A stretch of 64,000 nucleotides of DNA from the NCBI GenBank assembly GCA_023052935.1, contig CM041292.1, positions 174,344,900 through 174,408,899 of the forward strand, written 5' to 3'. Below are positions 53,970 through 63,410 of this stretch, in pieces. Made by a program: the position numbers and the translations under genes. Under the pieces are notes generated by a model that did not search any database, was not told the DNA's origin, and saw only the letters and a program-made list of their open reading frames with translations. How positions within the stretch are numbered: position 1 is the first letter of the stretch; each line of letters opens with the position of its first letter. The DNA comes from Piezodorus guildinii (lineage: Eukaryota; Arthropoda; Insecta; Hemiptera; Pentatomidae).

Positions 53970-55790
53970 TTGTTTATTTCTTCAATGGGAATATTCACTT
54001 CAACCAAATCAATATGGAACATTTCTGGAACATGCTGTAGCAGGTGTCTTGGCTAAAGGACCTTTAAAATGTCCATTGTTTTATCTATAGTAAAAATTAA
54101 ATAATATAACTGGGGAATAATTGAAATTCATAACAGGAGATAGAAGATTCAAGGGATTCTAACTTGAATCTAATTAATAGTGACCTTTAGAAACCCTTCA
54201 ATTCCTAGAAAAGGGAATAAAGAGAATGACTTTGAAACAGTTTTCTTGCACAACATTGCTGCTTATTTTAGATTTACAAGGAAATAATTGAAAACTGTCT
54301 GTGTACTAATCTTTAATTATCACTTCTTATATTTTCTTTCATAAAGTTTCATTTCAATACATTTTCATTTACACGACCTTATTAACGTTATTATTTTTAT
54401 TTAAAAATAATAACTTTAATAGCAATGAAAAATTACCAATGTAAAGTGCACTTTAAAAATTACATTACTTCATAGCCAATTAGTTAAATTGTTTTAGTCA
54501 GAAATAATACAATCTGGCAGACTATGTAGTAGACTAAGAAAGATGTAGTAGACACCATCCTAGGAAACAACCCACAGAAAGAACCTAAATAAACAGATTA
54601 TTTTTTTCAACGGGGTTACTTTATTTATTTCATTTGAAATTGTTACGGCTTGCAAAGAAAAGGTGAGAAAAATAAGAAATCCTTCAAGCATCAAACAGCT
54701 TAGATAACCTAATTTTAGAACTTAAAACCAGCCTCACGTTTCCAGCATTTTTTTCTTTTCTCTCTCACACTTCCTCTTCTGTTTCTTTGTTTGTTTAAAT
54801 TTATTTTTTGTAAAGTCTATGTGCTTTGTGAGCATAACACATACGGCGCGAACCAATACAGAAAATCGATTATGGATTGCCTCATCCAACACAGGTATAA
54901 AATAAGAAGAAAGTGTAATATTAAATAAACGATAAAAATGACTGCACCAACTGTTAAATATATAGCTCGATAGTAAGATATCAATAATTATTAGTTATAT
55001 TAAAAAATATATGAGATATTTTCTATTAACCCTCTAAAAAATATGCTGGCTATGTCATTTATAATTTTTTTTTTTGTTAAATATACTTATCTCAGTCGAT
55101 GATTCAATTATATTGAAATGAAAGAGATTATTCAAGATGTAGATTTTTCGATCTATTCTAACTAACTAAACAATCTTGAAACATTAAACTTTGCATGGGA
55201 ATAATTTATAATAAGTTAAGCGGATACACACCAGGCAGCTCCACCTGGACCGCACTGAAGATATAAAATTTGGATGTGTTAATGTGAAGTGTGAATTTCA
55301 ATATATTTTATTTTTATTTATACTACCATGTTCTTTTTAAAGACATTTTTATTTATAAAGTAAAAGAAAAGCTATAAAAAAATAAAATATCTGAGCCCGT
55401 AATAGGTAAATAATTGGTTATCGCTCGGTGTTGTAACCTACCTGGCAGGGTACCTTTATCCTGCAGTACGTGCTTCTACCACGGTGGGCACCAACCTTCA
55501 TCATACTCAATCCTTACCTGAACAGACATTGTCGAGGCCTTCTGAAGACCTGTCACTATTATAACAACCAACCTCGACCGACATCTTGATACATTTAAAG
55601 GATGTTTCTGTTTATCTATAATTTCTGTTGATGCTACTAGATTTGTTTTCCTTCTAGTGGTGGGATCACCTATATCTTTATTTATTTTTTTTAATTTCAA
55701 CCGAGGTCAATAACTTAGATTTTTTTCTTTTCACTTCATTACTTACAGATTTTATAGTACCTATTTATTTTTATTATTATTATTATTTTT
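53970..55790. other. Unassigned 1.8 kb AT-rich region
   Basis: No gene was recognised. A less AT-rich patch at 55420-55580 contains a 74-codon minus ORF (55476-55700) with no domain. Confidence 0.45.
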
Positions 55791-55794
55791 TTTT

Positions 55795-55990
55795 TTTTTC
55801 ATTTTCACTCCTAACTTTTCTCGGGCCAGGGAGGGAGGGCATGAGATTTATGAAAAAGTTAAAAGCCCTCCTCCCCCTCACCTTGCACTGAGATGCGAAA
55901 TCGTATCCAAAATTTATGGTCATCTGGATGTTAGGCAACTCGCGTTCACATCAACACATTTTAACCCACTCGGCCACCCCGCCGCTCGGA
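55795..55990 (-). repeat. tRNA-derived SINE (SINE4)
   Basis: The minus-strand head reads GGCGGGGTGGCCGAGTGGGT, a good tRNA-Leu/Ser-like A-box region, with GTGAACGCGAGTTGCC as a B-box-like part. A GGTGAGGGGGAGGAGGGC block follows and a T/A-rich 3' side lies at about 55770-55800. Confidence 0.65.
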
Positions 55991-55994
55991 ATTT

Positions 55995-56550
55995 CTATTA
56001 TCAATTACATCTCTAATCAATCATTTGAAATCTTTTTATTTATTTATTTCACGGATTACTGATTTCAAAATGATTTAAATTGTCTCCCCATCTTCATAAA
56101 ATTCCAAGTTATGGGAGTATGCATTATTTAAATGCAGTTATTTCGAAACAAAAATATCTAATCATATAAACAGACTTAGGCCTAAATTTATCAACAGTCA
56201 ATAGTCCCGGGAAAAAACCGGAAACAGGAATATACTTTTTTTTTTCTCCCTCCTTCCCCGATTACAAACGTTCACTTTTGACTACAGTAAAACTAAATGC
56301 TATGAAAAACTTGTTTATAAACTTTCAAGGTATATACTTTAAAAAGGAATAGCGTTTGTTAATATTTCTATATCTATTATTAGTATTATACTAAAATGTT
56401 TATTTTATTTCACTATTATCTTGGTTTTAATTATAAAGGTTAATATTGAGTTTTTGTAAATATTATTATGTATTTCGCATGTAGCTTGAGTATGTTGTAA
56501 AATGTTTGTCTAGAGGCATTAATAATCCTGGTTGATGATGTAAATCTGTT
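55995..56550. other. Non-coding, probable intron sequence
   Basis: No repeat was recognised. The stretch ends in TAAATCTGTTTCCAGCAG, the likely splice acceptor of the following exon. Confidence 0.45.
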
Positions 56551-56555
56551 TCCAG

Positions 56556-56692
56556 CAGTTGCAGACGATGTTGAATACAAACTTACCCAGAGGCTGCTGA
56601 AGGGATACAACTCAGCAGTTCGGCCAAGCCTAAATTACTCCGAGCCATTAAAAGTTATTTTTGGAGTCTCCATACACCACATTATAGATGTT
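56556..56692 (+). CDS. Exon of a nicotinic acetylcholine receptor subunit (N-terminal extracellular domain)
   Basis: The exon encodes VADDVEYKLTQRLLKGYNSA, then VRPSLNYSEPLKVIFGVS and IHHIIDV. This is the start of the mature ligand-binding domain of cys-loop receptor subunits: the N-terminal helix (LL.GYN..VRP), an N-glycosylation sequon (NYS) and the first beta strand (PLKVIFGVS) ending at the conserved IIDV. It is bounded by TTTCCAGCAG and GTAAGT. The 3' junction is in phase 0 right after IIDV, where receptor genes commonly have an intron. The acceptor is a tandem CAGCAG, so the exon can start at 56556 or 56559. Neighbouring exons are not in the window, so the introns are long. PLKVIFG..IHHIIDV looks more like the alpha5-7-type insect subunits than the alpha1-4 type, but the subtype is unsettled. 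Confidence 0.8.
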
Positions 56693-56699
56693 GTAAGTA

Positions 56700-57015
56700 T
56701 CAAAATGTTCCCAGCATGTATAGTCCATTAGTATAAAAATATCTAATTAATTTTTCAAATTTAGTAAGAAGACTCTAATGTCAATGTGAATTTGTGAGCG
56801 AATGATTACTTCCAATATTCAAACTTCACTTTCTTTCATCAATAATGATGTTTTGGAATTTTTTTTCCCATTATCGAAATATTTTTTTTAATTAGGAGAT
56901 TTAGTAATTTCTAGAATTAGAAAATTTTAAAATATTTACAACTTGATTAAATTTTGTAATTCGTTAATATATTATAATATTATTTTAATTTAACTCGTTC
57001 CTTTACATTATTATA
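56700..57015 (+). other. Probable intron of the receptor gene
   Basis: It follows GTAAGTATC. It is AT-rich with no further exon visible. Confidence 0.45.
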
Positions 57016-57017
57016 AT

Positions 57018-57185
57018 GTAAGATAGTTTGTTTGTTTATTTATTTATTTAATGTCACTAAATTATGCCCAAAAAGGTTTAATTAGGATAGGGATTTTTAT
57101 CGAGTAGCTGACATCGCACAGACTCCGGACCACGATTTTATGTCGCCTCCGATTTTACGGCATAACTAATGATTTTGTACTGCAT
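57018..57185 (-). repeat. SINE3 copy, minus strand, truncated
   Basis: AATTAGGATAGGGATTTTTA and TCGAGTAGCTGACATCGCAC match the SINE3 at 53526. The tRNA-like head is missing. Confidence 0.75.
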
Positions 57186-57189
57186 TGAT

Positions 57190-57680
57190 ATAATATAGTA
57201 AAATAAATCCTAATAAAGACGTATTAAAAAATGTGGCTTTAGTCAATCAATATAGCCCTTAAATGATAGGTTCTAGTGGCAAATTTTATATAACAAAAAT
57301 ATTTTTCATTAAATAAGGTAAATCGGCAAATTTTCCATCCGAGCTTCATCAACCTCTAAATAATGTTATTTATTGATATTTATTATCATTTAAAAATTAG
57401 GGAACATTGCGAACTTTACCAATATTTACTGACATTCCGGATTGTACAGACAGGGTAAAATAGAAACCCAATCGTTGGGGAGAACCTTAAATCTCAACTC
57501 ATTAAGACCAAATTAGAGTTTTATCTTCTTCTAAATGTCATTTTTGTAATTAATTGTAAGAGTAGAGAGTTGGTCAGCGAAGTAGCGAATAACGTTGTAG
57601 CTAATATTCTATAGAGATATTTCCGACACGATATTTAAAGGGAGTTTAATGAAACTATATACAATAGTAACTAAATAATA
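57190..57680. other. Unassigned AT-rich DNA
   Basis: Nothing was recognised; probably intronic if the receptor gene continues. Confidence 0.45.
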
Positions 57681-57681
57681 A

Positions 57682-58501
57682 AAAAATCTGGTGCGGGCAA
57701 CACAGGACTTTCACTTACCTCCATTTTTAAAATCAATGAAAGAATTTTCAAATACAGTTAGAGATAAAATACGTGAAACTACTAAAGAATTAATTAAATT
57801 GAATATATATAGAAACGTGTGTTTTATTAAAAAATCTATTATATTATTATCTAAAATAATCAGTTAGGTTTATCTTATTTTCATCACTCTCTATCAACTT
57901 TTAAAAGCTTGAGTACAAGATAATATTTTTTCTAAAATCTTCAGCTTTCCAATGGTATATCATACACGTATATTACTGCTCTTATGTTCAAAAACAAAAA
58001 AATTGCAGTAAAAAAATATTTTTTCCGTTTTCTCCTTTAGTTTGGAATCGAATTGATTCAATTTATATATTTATCTGCTTTTCATCAGAGTTAATAAGAT
58101 CATATAGTTATTTTTATAGAATTAACAAAATTAAAGATACTTTAGAGAAAGAAAATTTAAAATGTCAGCATTTAAGCCCTGTCAGACCATTTTAATCCGA
58201 ATGAACCCTAAATGATATTAAAGCCTATTAAATTTTACATTGATATAGCGAGTTTTGACAAAAAAGGTTTTGTGACGTCTCGGGCGTATATTTGTCTTAA
58301 ATATGACATTTCAGTTTCATAGGACATATCGTTTCCGCCCGGGAGTTACCACACACGGACACACACACACACAAAGACCTTTTTGCGGGACTTGGTTATT
58401 TGGACTAAGGGGACCCTGAAATGAGTATTTCCGTTGAAAACTGGAATTCGAAAATTTTCACGATCGCAATACTTTCCTTACTATATATAGTAAGTGAAAG
58501 T
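57682..58501 (-). repeat. Family X full-length copy X8
   Basis: It runs from AAAAAATCTGGTGCGGGCAA and ACTTTCACTTACC to CTATATATAGTAAGTGAAAGT. Both terminal inverted repeats are present. It is the clearest complete copy together with X1. Confidence 0.9.
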
Positions 58502-58602
58502 AATAAACTATGTGATAAATTAGACAATATTAATAGTTATCCATTCTGAGATTTGATAATATCACATAAAAAGGAATGTATTTATATTCTAGACATGATA
58601 TA

Positions 58603-58630
58603 TAGTATATATATATATATATATATATAC
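58603..58630. repeat. TA microsatellite
   Basis: Short TA repeat. Confidence 0.9.
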
Positions 58631-58805
58631 CCAGATGTTTGCTCTTAGTTTTTACTTATCTTTAATATAGAGGTACCTAATGATTATTGTTGTCTACAAG
58701 TACTACTGGTAAATGAAATATATAGGGCTAGAGAGTGAGAAACAAGTTAACATGAAAAGCACTGCCGACTGCATTGGTTTCTATGCACATAGCATAATTA
58801 AAATC

Positions 58806-58821
58806 TTATTTAGTGATTTTT
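58806..58821 (+). repeat. Target-site duplication of element C, left
   Basis: TTATTTAGTGATTTTT, repeated at 63395-63410. The first few bases could belong to the element's ATT tail, so the true length is between about 9 and 16. Confidence 0.9.
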
Positions 58822-58830
58822 GATCAGCTG

Positions 58831-59013
58831 ATGCGCTCGATGATAACAGTCATACGTTACATCGTCTCTCAGATTTTTGCTTTTTTCAGTAGGAATTCGC
58901 TAGAATTCAGTCTGGAGAACATCACTAGACCTAAGGAATATTACGGCAGTGAATATTGGAGAAGTTTCGGTAAGCAAAGTTATAATTTACTTTGTACAAT
59001 CACGAAAAAGTGA
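58831..59013 (+). CDS. Short 5'-UTR ORF of element C (60 codons), conserved in element A
   Basis: The ATG lies nine bases after the element's first base. Codons 1-47 align without gaps to the ORF at 4599-4456, with 23 of 47 residues identical by eye. A GGTAAG string follows at almost the same place, offset by one base. The last 13 codons have no counterpart in A. It is either a small protein or peptide (similar in position to an ORF0) or a by-product of promoter conservation. Confidence 0.5.
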   Translation: MRSMITVIRYIVSQIFAFFSRNSLEFSLENITRPKEYYGSEYWRSFGKQSYNLLCTITKK

Positions 59014-59141
59014 AAGAAGGGTCACTGATCAGCTGATTGCCGCTAGCTCGGCAAGCTCGGGCTTGCTTTTCTTTTAATTATCTTTCTTTTATCTTTAATT
59101 CTTATCTCATTATTTATTTATTATTATTATTTTCTTAATCA
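59014..59141 (+). promoter_or_regulatory. 5' UTR of element C with repeated CAGCTG palindrome and hairpin
   Basis: GATCAGCTGAT occurs at 59027-59037 and also forms the first 11 bases of the element (58822-58832). A GCAAGC-TCGG-GCTTGC hairpin follows. Element A has the inner box and hairpin too. A pyrimidine-rich stretch leads to the ORF1 ATG. Confidence 0.45.
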
Positions 59142-60458
59142 ATGAGATATTTTCATCAAGTCATGTCCTCAAAGTCTGCAAGTAAAAGATCTAGATCTGC
59201 AGGTTCTAACTCGTCTCCCACAAAACAGAGACCCCGCCGTGAACAAAATAAAAAAATGATTCCACCAGCGACCGCGTCAGCTACCTCATTAGGTTCTGAA
59301 CCACAGCCCAGCACATCATCACAAGGAATAACTGATGAATCTCCGTTTTTTACACCGAATCCATTTCAGATCCTCCAAAATGAAAAAGAAACCATGGAAT
59401 CTTCTCCTATACCCAGAGAACCACTACCTCCACCAATATTTGTTAAAAATATTAAAAATTTTAAACTGATGTGTGCGCATTTAAACAAAGTAACAGATCC
59501 TAATAGTTATTATTGTATAAGTAGAACCAATGATACTAAAATATCTCCGACTACTGCTGAAACCTACAGAAAGATTGTAAAATATCTGACTGAGACCAAA
59601 GCTGACTTTCATACTTATCAGCTGCGCCAAGAGAGAGCATTAAGGGTCGTAATCAGAAACCTACATTCCTCAACACCCGTTGAAGCAATCAAAGAAGAAC
59701 TGACAGAATTAGGATTCCAAGTGAGACAAGTCACCAACGTTCTAAAAGATAAAAGTCCACTGCCTCTATTCTTCGTGGACTTGGAACCATCAGCAGGAGT
59801 CGAAAAAATCTATGACCTCAGCAGACTGTACTATACCCGTGTAAAAGTTGAAAAACCTTACACAAAGAAAGAAATAGTCCAGTGCCATAACTGTCAGGCA
59901 TATGGTCATACCAAAAGTTATTGCCATCACATACCACGCTGTGTGAAATGCGGTGAACAGCATAAAACAGAACAATGTACAAGATCAAGATCAGCACCCG
60001 CTGTATGTGCTCTGTGCCTCAAGGACCACCCGGCTAACTACAAGGGATGTGAAATCTACAAGAAACTCAGAACCAGATACCAAAAACCTCAGGATCCGAA
60101 TGAAACAGCTGTACCAACCAGAAGCAGAAGAGAACCATCAAAACTTGTAAATTATAACGTGTCATTTGCCCACTTGCTTGGAGGTGGTAACCAGAATCAT
60201 GAAGTCGAGGCACTGCCGGAACAACATTTTCCTCAACATTCTCAATCTATTGTACAAGAATCTATCCCTCAAAGTTTACCTAATCTTCAAAAAACTCCTC
60301 AACATCAAATTTCTCATATCCCTCCACCATCAAACGTCACAGATCTTACCAGTCTAATGACATCGTTCATCTCCGAAATCAAATCTCTTGTTATGCCGCT
60401 TATATCACTCCTTACAAATCTAGTATCGAATCTAATCCCTGCCTTGAAAAATCCTTAA
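59142..60458 (+). CDS. LINE ORF1: gag-like protein, PRE_C2HC and zinc knuckles
   Basis: The protein has 438 residues, closely similar to the element A ORF1. A basic Ser/Pro-rich N-terminus (KRSRSAGSNS, TKQRPRR) is followed by the PRE_C2HC region (RVVIRNLHSSTPVEAIKEEL onward). Then come zinc knuckles CHNCQAYGHTKSYC and CVKCGEQHKTEQC and a third, CALCLKDHPANYKGC. The linker before the tail is the most diverged part (NHEVEALPEQ here). The hydrophobic tail from DLTSLMTSFISE to LIPAL is almost unchanged from A. Its role would be RNA binding and particle assembly. The start aligns with the A start (MRYFHQVM). The stop is immediately followed by the ORF2 ATG. Confidence 0.94.
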   Translation: MRYFHQVMSSKSASKRSRSAGSNSSPTKQRPRREQNKKMIPPATASATSLGSEPQPSTSSQGITDESPFFTPNPFQILQNEKETMESSPIPREPLPPPIFVKNIKNFKLMCAHLNKVTDPNSYYCISRTNDTKISPTTAETYRKIVKYLTETKADFHTYQLRQERALRVVIRNLHSSTPVEAIKEELTELGFQVRQVTNVLKDKSPLPLFFVDLEPSAGVEKIYDLSRLYYTRVKVEKPYTKKEIVQCHNCQAYGHTKSYCHHIPRCVKCGEQHKTEQCTRSRSAPAVCALCLKDHPANYKGCEIYKKLRTRYQKPQDPNETAVPTRSRREPSKLVNYNVSFAHLLGGGNQNHEVEALPEQHFPQHSQSIVQESIPQSLPNLQKTPQHQISHIPPPSNVTDLTSLMTSFISEIKSLVMPLISLLTNLVSNLIPALKNP

Positions 60459-63143
60459 ATGACTTCACCTAACTCCTTATCCATTCTCCTTTGGAATGCG
60501 AATGGTGTTAGAAATCATACTGACGAACTGACAGCGTTGTTGCAAGACAAAACAATCGATGTTGCACTTATAACTGAAACAAGACTAACGACTAAACAGT
60601 ACTTCAAAATACCGCAATACATGACATACCGTACTGACCACCCAGACGGTAAAGCCCATGCCGGTTCTGCTATCATTGTCCACCAATCCCTCTCTCATCA
60701 TTTACTCCCACTTCCCACCTATGATTTCCTACAAGCCACATCCATAGTAATCAAGACTTTTTCCTTTCCGGTAACCCTCACATCTGCATATTGCCCTCCT
60801 AAACATTCCATTTCCAATTCTGAATTTGTATCCTTCCTGGATTCCTTAGGAAATCGTTTCATTCTGGGTGCAGACTTAAACGCCAAGCATCAGCAGTGGG
60901 GTTCCAGAACCACGAATTCTCGGGGACGAAATTTGCTGTCTGCACTCAACTCCCAAAATTTTAATATCCTGCCTCCTGACTCCCCTACCTACTGGCCAAC
61001 CGATCCTAACCGCAATCCTGACATCCTCGACTTCTTTATCCACAGCGGATTAGGCTCTCTCAACTTGTCTTTAACTCGCCTTGATGAACTATCCTCAGAC
61101 CATAGCCCACTGATCCTAAAAGTATCTCTCACTCCAATTCCAAAACCCATTCCACCATCATTCATCCGAGGCCCTGTCAACTGGAACCTTTTCCGCCAAA
61201 TCCTGACCGATAATATTGACCTCAGAGTAACCCTCAAAACCCAAGATGACCTAGATAATTCCGTCTATTCCTTTACCACCGCCATCCAACAAGCTGTCTG
61301 GACTGCTTCCTCTCCTAAACACTCCAATATAAATCCAGACCAAAATCATTTTCCACAACCTATTATAGACCTTATCCACACCAAACGCCGAGCAAGATCA
61401 TTATGGCAGCGCACCCGACACCCAACAGATCGCCGCTCCTATAACTTCTATTGTAGACAATTGAAGAGGGAGTTGGCGAACTTCCGTTCCCAGTCCTTTA
61501 ATTCCTACCTCTCCTCTCTATCAGCTCGTGATAATTCCCTGTGGAATGTCACGAAAAAGATCCTAAAATACCATCATGTTTCCCATCCTCTCCGACGTGG
61601 TGATGACTCCTGGGCTGCGTCTGATGAAGATAAAGCCGAGGAATTCGCCACACACCTCTCCAAAGTATTCACTCCTCACCCGGAATCCCACATCAATCAC
61701 ACCGCAAAAGTGCAAGACTTTCTTATGTCACCGATTCCACTTTCCCTACCTCCTAAAGCTATTAATCCCTCTGAGGTCAAATATCTTCTCCAAAAACTGA
61801 CTCTCCGTAAATCTCCTGGACACGATCTCCTTACTCCCCAGATCCTCCGACAACTTCCGCAGAAAGCTATTATATTCCTTACTTATATTTATAACTGCAT
61901 CCTCCGCACCACCTATTTTCCTCTGTTATGGAAACATTCCACCATCATCCTTTTTTTAAAACCAGGTAAACCTTCCAACAACACTTCATCCTACAGGCCT
62001 ATTAGTCTACTCCCCATCCTCTCAAAAATCTTCGAAAGGCTTCTTCTAAAACGTATCCTACCCATATTAGAATCTCAAAATCTTCCTTCCCATCAGTTTG
62101 GATTCCGTCCTCAGCATTCCACAGTTCAACAGGGGCTCCGAGTTGTAGACCATATTTCCTCAGCTCTTGAATGCAAAGAGTATTGTTCTGGTGCGTTTCT
62201 GGACATTGCGCAAGCTTTTGACCGGGTATGGCACACTGGATTACTCTTCAAGCTGAAAACCCATTTACCCCAGTCCCTATACCTCATTCTCCGATCCTAT
62301 CTCTCGAACCGTTCCTTCCGAGTTCGCTGTGGTGAAGAATTTTCTAACCTTTATCCCGTTGAGGCCGGTGTTCCTCAAGGCAGCGTCTTGGGACCCATCC
62401 TCTACATCCTTTACACTGCTGATATTCCTACACATCCTGATACCTTTCTGGCAACTTTTGCAGACGACACCGCCATCCTATCATCCAGTTCCAATCCTGA
62501 AACATCATCCTTAAACCTTCAGAGACACCTTTTCCTTATCGAACACTGGTGTAATAACTGGCGTTTAAAGGTGAACGAAGCCAAATGTAAACACATAACC
62601 TTTACTCTTAGACGAAAATCCTGTCCGCCAGTTTATTTCAACTCATTACCGATTCCTCTCTCAGATACAGTCCGGTATCTTGGCTTACTGTTAGACAAAA
62701 GATTGACTTGGAACCCACATACAAGACTTAAAAGACAAGAACTCAACCGACGATTCGGACAGTTATACCGACTACTCAACAGAAAATCTGAACTTACAGT
62801 TGAAAACAAATTATTAATCTACAAGACAATACTGAAGCCCATCTGGACCTACGGACTTGAACTGTGGGGGACAGCTAAACGTTCTAACATCAAACGCATT
62901 CAATCCTTTCAATCCAAAGTCCTCCGTACAATAGTAAATGCTCCTTATTATGTCTCCAATTATACCTTGCACCACGACCTTAATGTTCCATTTATTTCAG
63001 ACCTAATTCCATCCAAATTTTCCAAATTCCACCAGAACCTCATTCATCATCCTAATCCTTTAGCTCAATCCCTATCCAGCTCCACTCATCCATACAACCC
63101 ACCTAGAAGGTTGAAACGGCAGTGGCCCCGCGACCTTTTGTAA
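60459..63143 (+). CDS. LINE ORF2: AP endonuclease + reverse transcriptase, intact
   Basis: The protein has 894 residues. The endonuclease shows LLWNANG, ALITETR, GADLNAK and SSDHSPL. The RT shows YRPISLLPILSKIFERL, FGFRPQHSTV, FLDIAQAFDRVW, GVPQGSVLGPILYI and TFADDTAIL, then VRYLGLLLDKRLTW. The C-terminus has LELWGTAK and ends RRLKRQWPRDLL. No RNase H domain is seen. It is two residues longer than the element A protein. It shares the ORF1 frame, so one read-through event at the TAA would give a fusion; reinitiation at the adjacent ATG is the other possibility. There are no breaks and no motif is missing. Confidence 0.96.
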   Translation: MTSPNSLSILLWNANGVRNHTDELTALLQDKTIDVALITETRLTTKQYFKIPQYMTYRTDHPDGKAHAGSAIIVHQSLSHHLLPLPTYDFLQATSIVIKTFSFPVTLTSAYCPPKHSISNSEFVSFLDSLGNRFILGADLNAKHQQWGSRTTNSRGRNLLSALNSQNFNILPPDSPTYWPTDPNRNPDILDFFIHSGLGSLNLSLTRLDELSSDHSPLILKVSLTPIPKPIPPSFIRGPVNWNLFRQILTDNIDLRVTLKTQDDLDNSVYSFTTAIQQAVWTASSPKHSNINPDQNHFPQPIIDLIHTKRRARSLWQRTRHPTDRRSYNFYCRQLKRELANFRSQSFNSYLSSLSARDNSLWNVTKKILKYHHVSHPLRRGDDSWAASDEDKAEEFATHLSKVFTPHPESHINHTAKVQDFLMSPIPLSLPPKAINPSEVKYLLQKLTLRKSPGHDLLTPQILRQLPQKAIIFLTYIYNCILRTTYFPLLWKHSTIILFLKPGKPSNNTSSYRPISLLPILSKIFERLLLKRILPILESQNLPSHQFGFRPQHSTVQQGLRVVDHISSALECKEYCSGAFLDIAQAFDRVWHTGLLFKLKTHLPQSLYLILRSYLSNRSFRVRCGEEFSNLYPVEAGVPQGSVLGPILYILYTADIPTHPDTFLATFADDTAILSSSSNPETSSLNLQRHLFLIEHWCNNWRLKVNEAKCKHITFTLRRKSCPPVYFNSLPIPLSDTVRYLGLLLDKRLTWNPHTRLKRQELNRRFGQLYRLLNRKSELTVENKLLIYKTILKPIWTYGLELWGTAKRSNIKRIQSFQSKVLRTIVNAPYYVSNYTLHHDLNVPFISDLIPSKFSKFHQNLIHHPNPLAQSLSSSTHPYNPPRRLKRQWPRDLL

Positions 63144-63394
63144 ATATATTGGAGTTCTAGCACTGGCTAGATTCTCCACTCAATGTGATGTATGTATGAG
63201 TGTGTGTATGTGTATATAGGTATAAGTGAATTATTGACTTTTGTATTGATTCATTATTGTGTATATATTTTATTGTAATTTTATGTTGTGTAAATATTGT
63301 ATGAATGTAGTATGTTTGATATCATTCAGCAATACTATTAATGTCCAAATTGGGACAGATTGTAAAATTTTCTCAATAAAAATTGTTATTATTA
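63144..63394 (+). other. 3' UTR of element C
   Basis: The first ~40 bases (TTGGAGTTCTAGCACTGG, then CTCCACTCA) match A and B. The rest is different, with GTGTGTATGTGTATATAGG repeats. It ends CAGATTGTAAAATTTTCTCA plus ATAAAAATTG and an ATT tail, without a long poly-A. Confidence 0.85.
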
Positions 63395-63410
63395 TTATTT
63401 AGTGATTTTT
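63395..63410 (+). repeat. Target-site duplication of element C, right
   Basis: TTATTTAGTGATTTTT, matching 58806-58821. Confidence 0.9.

Larger units (their letters stand above)
58822..63394 (+). mobile_element. Element C: full-length intact Jockey-like LINE (4.57 kb)
   Basis: It has a 5' UTR with a short ORF, intact ORF1, intact ORF2 meeting ORF1 at TAA|ATG, and a 3' UTR ending in an ATT repeat. Both ends are set by the duplication at 58806 and 63395. It begins GATCAGCTGATGCGC. The last bases before the tail, GATTGTAAAATTTTCTCAAT plus AAAAA, resemble the end of element B although the rest of the 3' UTR differs. With both ORFs open and all catalytic motifs present it may still be able to move. 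Confidence 0.95.

Noticed and set aside
55438..55455. CCTACCTGGCAGGGTACC looked like the 5' end of U1 snRNA.
   Set aside because: Only about 12 bases agree; the stem-loops and the rest of U1 are absent.
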